DNA from: Zhongshania sp. R06B22
Lineage (GTDB): Bacteria; Pseudomonadota; Gammaproteobacteria; Pseudomonadales; Spongiibacteraceae
Reading direction: 5' to 3'
Assembly: GCF_040892595.1 (NCBI RefSeq)
Contig: NZ_JBFRYB010000001.1
Span: 2,604,001-2,668,000, forward strand
Length of the DNA stretch: 64,000 nucleotides
This document shows positions 58,372 to 64,000 of the stretch, in pieces (the stretch's first letter is position 1; every line of letters starts with the position of its first letter). A program made the translations under genes and the position numbers. A model generated the notes under the pieces. That model ran no database searches. It had not been told where the DNA came from and saw only the letters and a program-made list of their open reading frames with translations.

Positions 58372-59037
58372 TTAAAACGGGTTGAAATTTGCATATTCTG
58401 GCAGAGCTACCCGCGTGCGCATTGCTTTTAAGGTTTCAAACGGATTATCTACAATCATTGAATTCACCAAGCTCGCAGGCAAGGCGCCAACGGGATTTAA
58501 ATGCAGCTGAAAGACAACTTTAGTTTGGGTATCACTAAGCGGGGTCAACTCGAAAAAACCGGCCACCTCATCAACTCGCACTGCATCTGTTTTAGTCGGC
58601 AAGGCCGCTTGGGCGGATTTAGGAAGTGCATCAGCTTTAACCCCAGACAACTTTACCGTCGTTACACGAGTAGCCGTATCTTGATATATTTCATTGCGCA
58701 AAATCATTTCGCGATCGGCGGCGGGCCAAGGGAAGTCATTCTGCAAATACTGATAACGATCCATTAAACTGGCTTTATAAAGCAGCTTGGGGCTTTTACA
58801 TTTAAACATCCAATGCACAAAGCCACTGGTGTCGTCTAGCAAGGCCATCACTTGGTTAAGCTCAGCATTGACTATCGACTCACCACGAAATGCCTTGTAA
58901 TCCGAACCCTCTACGACGCGCGTGTAAACCCGAATACCGTCCTCATCCTTTGCTAGCTCCCACTCGCCGGCGAAAGCAGAGACACTCAGCAGTAAGAACA
59001 CCACCAACACCAAACACTGATCTTTTATTCCGTTCAC
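58372..59037 (-). CDS. Exported START-domain lipid-binding protein
   Basis: From the GTG at 59037 (GGAGG five bases upstream) the 221-residue product has a signal peptide ending SVSAFA, then a START/SRPBCC domain (WELAKDEDGIRVYTR; FVHWMFKCKSPKLLY; NDFPWPAADREMILRN). START domains bind sterols, phospholipids or other hydrophobic ligands. A periplasmic one beside a TonB-dependent receptor could carry a lipid-like substrate across the periplasm (inference). A TTGCAACATAA sequence at 59070-59080, just upstream, resembles the repeat of the neighbouring promoters. Confidence 0.82.
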   Translation of the reverse strand: MNGIKDQCLVLVVFLLLSVSAFAGEWELAKDEDGIRVYTRVVEGSDYKAFRGESIVNAELNQVMALLDDTSGFVHWMFKCKSPKLLYKASLMDRYQYLQNDFPWPAADREMILRNEIYQDTATRVTTVKLSGVKADALPKSAQAALPTKTDAVRVDEVAGFFELTPLSDTQTKVVFQLHLNPVGALPASLVNSMIVDNPFETLKAMRTRVALPEYANFNPF

Positions 59038-59145
59038 ATCCACCTCCAACTATTGATGATTTCAATTCATTGCAACATAAAATAACTAAATTACTAAGCC
59101 ATCGCTATGCAGGCACTAGGCTTTTCGGTCTTTAGTCCAGACCGC

Positions 59146-61620
59146 TTACATCCGGTAGGTAAACTGCATGGCAACGGAACGCGGAGGCTCAAGAAACCCG
59201 GTGTGACTAGTCGCCCCGAATATCGTTTTCGACAAAGGTGTGTCACCGGCATATACGATGATGACCTTATCCGTTAAGTTTTTTCCTACCAATGCCAATT
59301 CCCATTGTTTATCAATGGGCCCAATACCAATACGACCATTCACTTTGAAAAACCCATCCTGCTCAACGCGGGGGTCCAAGTTGGATGACGGGTTGTAGTT
59401 GTCAGTAAAAATAATATCCAAACCCATACCAATCCCCATTGTTGGGCTGATAGGCCGAATATAACCGACGAGGAAGGTACCGGACCAATCAGCAACATAT
59501 TGATTAGTCTGCCCAGTGTAGTCACAGCTAGAACCATCTGCAGAAGTCGGCGCTTGATCTTGCTGACACTGACCATTCTCAAAGTCAGTGAACTCAAAAT
59601 CAAGTAATGCCACCGCGCCCCCCAAACTCAAATAGTCGGTGATTTGCCAGCGGCCATCCATCTCAATACCCATGGTGACAGCTTGCTTGGCATTACCAAC
59701 ATTGAAGCCCAGAGTCCCGTCAAAGATACTAATTTGAAGATCGTTGTACTGAGTATAAAATGCCGCAATATTTAACTCCGCTGCGCCGCCTAGCAAACCT
59801 GTTTTGAGGCCCAACTCTAAGCTCCTCGCTTCCTCTTCTTCATACTCAAACGTGCCAACCAAAACCTGTTGATTAGGCGTAATAGCACCCGGATTGCGGG
59901 GCGTAAGTTCCCTACTCGGCGACATATTTGAACGCGCATCGAAGCCGCCAGCTTTGACGCCTTTAGTCGCCGTAAAGTAGGCCATCCCATCTTCGGAATA
60001 GTCCCATTGCACATTAAGCAGCGGCGAAAAAGACTTCTCCGTGCGCTTGCCACGCAAATCATGGCGTTCTGCAGAAAAGGTAATGGCGGACACAGTATCT
60101 ACCTCACCAAAAGGTAAAACATTGCCCTCCAAATCTGCGAACTCAAGTTTGCGACTGCCGGTCTTTTGCTCTAGCGTTCCGCGCCCACCCAAGGTTAAGC
60201 GCCAATCATCACCAAAGTGGAAGGTAGTCTGCAAAAAAGCAGAATATATGTTTGATGTGCTTAGAAACTGACGAGGCGCAGTTATATTCGTTACCGCATT
60301 ACCTGCATCACCGATACCAGCAATTTCTTCTAGCGCACCACCCAGCGGATTGGGGTCAAAATCCCCTCTAGCTCCCCCTTCGGTGAGATCAGCCGCATTC
60401 AGTAGCTGCACTACCACATCGGAATCCTGAATAAGTTTATCGCGGAAATCTAGCTCATTGCGCTGCAGATAAACGCCGCCAATGTACTCTATATCTTCAC
60501 CTGCCGGTGATATCCAACGCAGCTCTTGGCTGTACTGGGTGTAATCCTCACCGAGCTCCAACTTAAATAGTTCTGCTGCGGTAGCATCGCAGTCGCAGAG
60601 ATCGTTATAGGTATAGTGTAAGTAACCTGTTATTGCGGCGAATTCATGTCCGCTGTCGTTCACGCTAAAAACATTAAACGTTAAATTGGTGGTGTCATTA
60701 TTACTATAATTACCATTCGAGCTATTTTTGTAATCTTGGAAATTATTTCGCACTGACTCATCAGTATCAACATTTACAACCCCTGGGAACTGGGTATTGT
60801 CTAGTATTTCAGCCTCTGTGCGACCCGTAAACAGAAACACATCGGAAGTAGATGGCTCGTCGTTAATGATTTCACCCTGACGACCCAAGGTATCGAAACT
60901 TCCGGTTTCCAGCTTCAGCGACAGCTTAGTTTGATCGGTCGCCTGCCAATTTAACTTTACACGGAACGTCTGCTGGTCATACTGTGGTCCGGTTCTTCCC
61001 AAAAACAAATTTTCCATAAAGCCGCCGTACTCACGTAGTCGGGCGGCAAAGCGAAAACCAACGGTGTCCGTAATAGGCCCTGACAGCATCAAATCATGGA
61101 CGTTGTCGTCAAATTTGGGTTCGTAAAGCGTTGAGAACAAGCCTTCGAAGTATTCTGTGGCATCGGCCGTAATAAGGTTAACCGCTCCGGCGATACTGTT
61201 CTTGCCGTGTAAGATATTCTGCGGCCCGCGCAGAACTTCAACTCTGGCCAAATCTAAAAACGGTGCTCTAGCTAACTGCGCGCGGCCGTAATAAATACCG
61301 TCAACATACATACCCACTGACTGCTCAAAGCCCTGGTTCATACCAGTACCAATGCCGCGAATAAAAATATCCGTGCTGATACCACTTTCCGTTACAGTCA
61401 GATTCGGCACATAGGCTTGGAGATCTTCCATACGGTTGATACCCGCTTCCATCATTTTTTCGCCACTAACGGCACTAACAGAAACGGGTACATCTTGAAG
61501 ACTTTGAGTCCGATGTTGGGCCGTGACAACCACTTCTTCCAACATGGCGGCCATTGACCCTGCGGGAAAGACAGCAGACGCAAGCAAACAAAACACAAGG
61601 GATGTATTACGACTAACCAT
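59146..61620 (-). CDS. TonB-dependent receptor of the accessory oxidation locus
   Basis: This 824-residue outer-membrane receptor has a signal peptide (SLVFCLLASAVFPAGSMAA), the TonB box and plug EEVVVTAQHRTQSLQDVPVS, and VEVLRGPQNILHGKNSIAGA. The barrel ends in VAMQFTYRM rather than in phenylalanine, which is less usual. It belongs to the large receptors common in marine and sphingomonad-type bacteria that import steroids, lignin-derived or other carbon compounds rather than only siderophores. It is divergent from a MerR-type regulator gene. Ligand unknown. Confidence 0.9.
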   Translation of the reverse strand: MVSRNTSLVFCLLASAVFPAGSMAAMLEEVVVTAQHRTQSLQDVPVSVSAVSGEKMMEAGINRMEDLQAYVPNLTVTESGISTDIFIRGIGTGMNQGFEQSVGMYVDGIYYGRAQLARAPFLDLARVEVLRGPQNILHGKNSIAGAVNLITADATEYFEGLFSTLYEPKFDDNVHDLMLSGPITDTVGFRFAARLREYGGFMENLFLGRTGPQYDQQTFRVKLNWQATDQTKLSLKLETGSFDTLGRQGEIINDEPSTSDVFLFTGRTEAEILDNTQFPGVVNVDTDESVRNNFQDYKNSSNGNYSNNDTTNLTFNVFSVNDSGHEFAAITGYLHYTYNDLCDCDATAAELFKLELGEDYTQYSQELRWISPAGEDIEYIGGVYLQRNELDFRDKLIQDSDVVVQLLNAADLTEGGARGDFDPNPLGGALEEIAGIGDAGNAVTNITAPRQFLSTSNIYSAFLQTTFHFGDDWRLTLGGRGTLEQKTGSRKLEFADLEGNVLPFGEVDTVSAITFSAERHDLRGKRTEKSFSPLLNVQWDYSEDGMAYFTATKGVKAGGFDARSNMSPSRELTPRNPGAITPNQQVLVGTFEYEEEEARSLELGLKTGLLGGAAELNIAAFYTQYNDLQISIFDGTLGFNVGNAKQAVTMGIEMDGRWQITDYLSLGGAVALLDFEFTDFENGQCQQDQAPTSADGSSCDYTGQTNQYVADWSGTFLVGYIRPISPTMGIGMGLDIIFTDNYNPSSNLDPRVEQDGFFKVNGRIGIGPIDKQWELALVGKNLTDKVIIVYAGDTPLSKTIFGATSHTGFLEPPRSVAMQFTYRM

Positions 61621-61666
61621 AACTCAGGACCTACTTTTCAGTTTTATTGTTATAATAGATGCCATT

Positions 61667-61716
61667 ATGCGACACTGTTTAATGAGACATTAATTGGCGA
61701 CTCATCAGATGTCAAG
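61667..61716 (-). promoter_or_regulatory. Promoter and repeat operator of the TonB-dependent receptor gene
   Basis: On the minus strand TTGACA (61715-61710) and TAATGT (61692-61687) are 17 bp apart. On the plus strand ATGCGACACTG (61667) and ATGAGACATTA (61682) are 15 bp apart. The 35 bp from 61682 share 23 positions with 57278-57312, mostly at both ends. The distance to the start codon (about 67 bp) is also close to that in the oxidation operon (about 62 bp). Confidence 0.68.
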
Positions 61717-61874
61717 AAAAGTGTGACGATGACACGATTAGCCTATTTTTAAAGCGGTGTTCGGCTGGAAACTTTGTTTCCCACTAGACGCAGCATTATA
61801 AATTGCCAATTTAAATGAAACTGTTACACCTGGATTGTATTCCAATTTAGAGGGCGCCGAGCGCAGTAAATAGC

Positions 61875-62720
61875 ATGAAAATCTCCGAAGACACCATCAA
61901 TAGTATCGCCCAACTGCTACCGCAAACGAATATCGCAACGAATGCTTCGACAACCGAGCACCAGCGTGATTATTCGGTCGAAGAGCTTGCGCTCGCTGCC
62001 AACACTACCGTGCGCAATATTCGCGCCTACCAAGATCGCGGCGTACTGCCGCCGCCGGCACTCCAAGGCCGAAAAGGCATTTACAGCAATTTACATCTTT
62101 CGCGCCTTCGTCTTATCGCCAATTTACTCGACCGGGGCTACACCCTCTCTAGCATTCGCGAGCTGATATCTGCGCTTGAAGAAGGTGTTGGGCTGAGCGA
62201 AGTACTAGGTATAGAATCTGCCCTAAACTCGCCATGGACAAATGAAGCACCCACTACAATCGGCATGACCGATCTGGTAAAAATGTTTGGCAGTAAATTA
62301 ACACCCTCGGCGATTAAAACGGCCCATGATCTTGGCTTATTTAGCATTTCAGGTACCGAGTTACGAGTGTCAAGCATGAACACTTTAAAGGTGGCCGAAG
62401 AGCTGTGTGCGACGGGTATACCCCTAGACGAGTTATTAGATATTCTACGAATGATGCGCGGAAATGTGCAGCGAGTAGCAAATGAGTTTGTCAAATTAGT
62501 ATCACGTCACGTGCTAGAGCCCTACGCCGAGCAGAAAATACCGCCGCCAGAAGAACTACCCAAAATCGCTGAATTAGTATGGAAATTACGGCCACTTGCA
62601 GAGAAGGTGGTCGATGCTGAACTCGGACGCGCAATGGAAATAGCGGCCGGTCAGTTTTTGGCTGACACCCTGGAATCTATAATGGACGATCTACCCAAAG
62701 ATTCTCCCTATAGACGTTAA
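61875..62720 (+). CDS. MerR-family transcriptional regulator
   Basis: This 281-residue regulator has an N-terminal extension of about 30 residues and then the MerR winged helix-turn-helix (YSVEELALAANTTVRNIRAY ... YSNLHLSRLRLIANLLDRGY). A long C-terminal domain lacks the Cys clusters of metal-sensing members, so it probably responds to an organic ligand. It is divergent from the TonB-dependent receptor gene with 254 bp between them, and is the natural candidate regulator of that receptor and of the oxidation operon (inference). No strong ribosome-binding site precedes the ATG at 61875. Confidence 0.85.
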   Translation: MKISEDTINSIAQLLPQTNIATNASTTEHQRDYSVEELALAANTTVRNIRAYQDRGVLPPPALQGRKGIYSNLHLSRLRLIANLLDRGYTLSSIRELISALEEGVGLSEVLGIESALNSPWTNEAPTTIGMTDLVKMFGSKLTPSAIKTAHDLGLFSISGTELRVSSMNTLKVAEELCATGIPLDELLDILRMMRGNVQRVANEFVKLVSRHVLEPYAEQKIPPPEELPKIAELVWKLRPLAEKVVDAELGRAMEIAAGQFLADTLESIMDDLPKDSPYRR

Positions 62721-62733
62721 TCACTGACGGCCC

Positions 62734-63405
62734 TTATAAGCACCAATCGATGGCTGATCGGCCATGAGTTTCAAGATAGGCGTTTGCTTTAGAAAAATGT
62801 CGGCATCCCAAAAAACCGCGATGCGCTGATAGTGGCGATGGATGCGGAGCCTCTAATATAAAGTGGCGTCGCCGGTCTATTGCGAGCCCTTTTTTTTGTG
62901 CATGACTGCCCCACAGCATAAATACCAAATCTCGGCACTGTTCATTTAGCGCCTTAACGATGGCATCAGTAAAGATTTCCCAGCCCCGCCGCTGATGAGA
63001 AGCTGCCGCACCCTCCTCTACCGTAAATACACTGTTTAGCAATAGCACACCCTGATCCGCCCACGCTTGCAGATGGCCATGATCAGGGATACTCACACCC
63101 AAATCTGCCTGCAGCTCTTTATAAATATTGCGCAATGACGGCGGAATTTTTACATCTGGCAACACCGAGAAGCTTAATCCGTGAGCCTGACCACTGCCGT
63201 GGTAGGGATCCTGCCCCAGAATCACGACCTTAACATCTGCAATTGGCGTGCTGTTTAAAGCAGCAAACCAGTATTCACTTGGCGGATATACCGCTATACC
63301 AGCAGATTTACGGTCTTCAATAAACTGCAGCAAATCTTGAAAATAAGTCTGTTTAAGCTGCTCACCAAGGACAGCCTGCCATGACGCCTCCAACATTATT
63401 GCCAT
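62734..63405 (-). CDS. ung: Uracil-DNA glycosylase
   Basis: This 223-residue family 1 enzyme removes uracil from DNA. The water-activating D66 lies in [18 protein letters not shown], and the DNA-intercalating loop is [29 protein letters not shown] and [10 protein letters not shown] are typical. Length is normal. The gene is convergent with the MerR-type gene, with 13 bp between their stops. Confidence 0.97.
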   Translation of the reverse strand: MAIMLEASWQAVLGEQLKQTYFQDLLQFIEDRKSAGIAVYPPSEYWFAALNSTPIADVKVVILGQDPYHGSGQAHGLSFSVLPDVKIPPSLRNIYKELQADLGVSIPDHGHLQAWADQGVLLLNSVFTVEEGAAASHQRRGWEIFTDAIVKALNEQCRDLVFMLWGSHAQKKGLAIDRRRHFILEAPHPSPLSAHRGFLGCRHFSKANAYLETHGRSAIDWCL

Positions 63406-63538
63406 TTAGCAGACCTGCCATTATCAAATAGTGAAATTAGGACCTTCTTAAACTAACTATTGCACCCGCTAAGCAAACAGCAATGTGCTGTAAACATCTA
63501 AAATCGAGTAAAAACCGCGGCTTTAGCATAACAAAATA

Positions 63539-64000
63539 TTAGTAGCAGTACTCACTGGTGGGAACCACATCTATCTCATCAAAATCGATAAAATTGACGC
63601 AGCTATTTATCATTTTCTGCATATTATTTTCTTGTTTTGAACTATCACCAACGGCATCATAAAATACCGCAGGATCAGTCATCGCCAAGCTAGGAAAACA
63701 TTCTTCTACAATTGCGTGATAGGCAGCGGCGTCTTTTCCGTTCACATCGCTGACAATATTCTGAACATAGCGGAAGGTTGACTGGGTTTCTAGAGCGATA
63801 GCCGTGTGGGTGTTTTGCCAGTAGCTCAACCACGCTTGGTACTCTAAGCGCTGCGGGCAGCGCAGCAGCGCCACCTGACTAAATCCAGGAGTACGCACGC
63901 CAGTCTCAGCTCGGTGCTTGATGTTTGCTAGGCGCTCCACTTCATCGACATGGTAGCGGCTAAACTGCACGGAAATGCGCTGAATCAGCTCATCTAGAGA
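63539..64000 (-). CDS. EthD-domain-like protein, 5' end outside the window
   Basis: The frame is open to the right edge: codons before the GTG at 63970 read SLDELIQRIS, so the gene very likely starts outside. The visible 154 residues contain QVALLRCPQRLEYQAWLSYW and TFRYVQNIV, a pattern like EthD/dimeric alpha-beta-barrel proteins found with catabolic and polyketide genes. The C-terminus is acidic and ends TSEYCY. Function is unknown; the family call is tentative. Confidence 0.6.
   Translation of the reverse strand, partial: SLDELIQRISVQFSRYHVDEVERLANIKHRAETGVRTPGFSQVALLRCPQRLEYQAWLSYWQNTHTAIALETQSTFRYVQNIVSDVNGKDAAAYHAIVEECFPSLAMTDPAVFYDAVGDSSKQENNMQKMINSCVNFIDFDEIDVVPTSEYCY

Noticed and set aside
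61875..62720. The MerR-type regulator considered as the copper regulator CueR
   Set aside because: It lacks the C-terminal Cys pair of metal sensors, is far longer than CueR, and sits 42 kb from the copper genes next to the TonB-dependent receptor gene.

Overview
The window is a bacterial chromosome segment from a gammaproteobacterium, most likely a marine relative of the Spongiibacteraceae/Cellvibrionales (for example Zhongshania or Spongiibacter). That placement is inferred from gene order and protein families; no 16S or other marker is present. The supporting blocks are Pseudomonas-like: rpoE-rseA-rseB-rseC next to divergent nadB, lepA-lepB-DUF4845-rnc-era-recO, barA next to cysM-relA-mazG, and sdhE-ygfX-ygfZ. 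Coding density is high, GC content looks moderate, and I see no rRNA, tRNA, CRISPR array, insertion sequence or prophage.

Layout, left to right. 1-3.4 kb: a DUF3369 response regulator followed by a sensor gene with tandem PAS domains in an exact 351-bp repeat that runs off the left edge. 4.2-7.1 kb: nhaR/nhaA (Na+/H+ antiport) and a small ribosome-hibernation-type protein. 7.8-11.2 kb: a small orphan gene and a large lipoprotein with a metal-dependent hydrolase domain. 11.2-19.8 kb: a copper/silver block on the minus strand (CopL-like protein, DUF411 protein, CusC, CusB, CusA and a polytopic membrane protein). 20-23.1 kb: a thioesterase, a TonB-dependent receptor and what looks like a decayed CusF-like gene. 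23.1-34.9 kb: housekeeping genes (trpS, a queuosine-tRNA mannosyltransferase-like gene, an enoyl-CoA hydratase, an M18 aminopeptidase, a beta-hydroxyacid dehydrogenase, uppP, tsaB, mobA, an AlgP/H1-like protein, adk, mazG). 34.9-52.9 kb: stringent response, BarA, ribosome/RNA maturation, protein export and envelope stress, NAD synthesis and SdhE assembly. 53-62.7 kb: an accessory locus. 62.7-64 kb: ung and a partial EthD-like gene.

The accessory locus at 52,970-62,720 is the most interesting part. It holds a MerR-type regulator, a divergent TonB-dependent receptor, a periplasmic START-domain protein, an epoxide-hydrolase-like enzyme, and a four-gene operon: a PF10118 protein with a diiron-type motif set, an alpha/beta hydrolase, a Baeyer-Villiger-type monooxygenase and a short-chain dehydrogenase. 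The receptor gene and the four-gene operon have near-identical promoter architecture (TTGACA, 17 bp, TAATGT, with ATG-N2-ACA repeats 15 bp apart). I therefore infer one regulon for uptake and oxidative breakdown of a hydrophobic compound (steroid, terpenoid, cyclic ketone or long-chain lipid).

Several start codons were moved from the longest open frame to a site supported by a Shine-Dalgarno sequence or by stop/start overlap; the reason is given in each entry.
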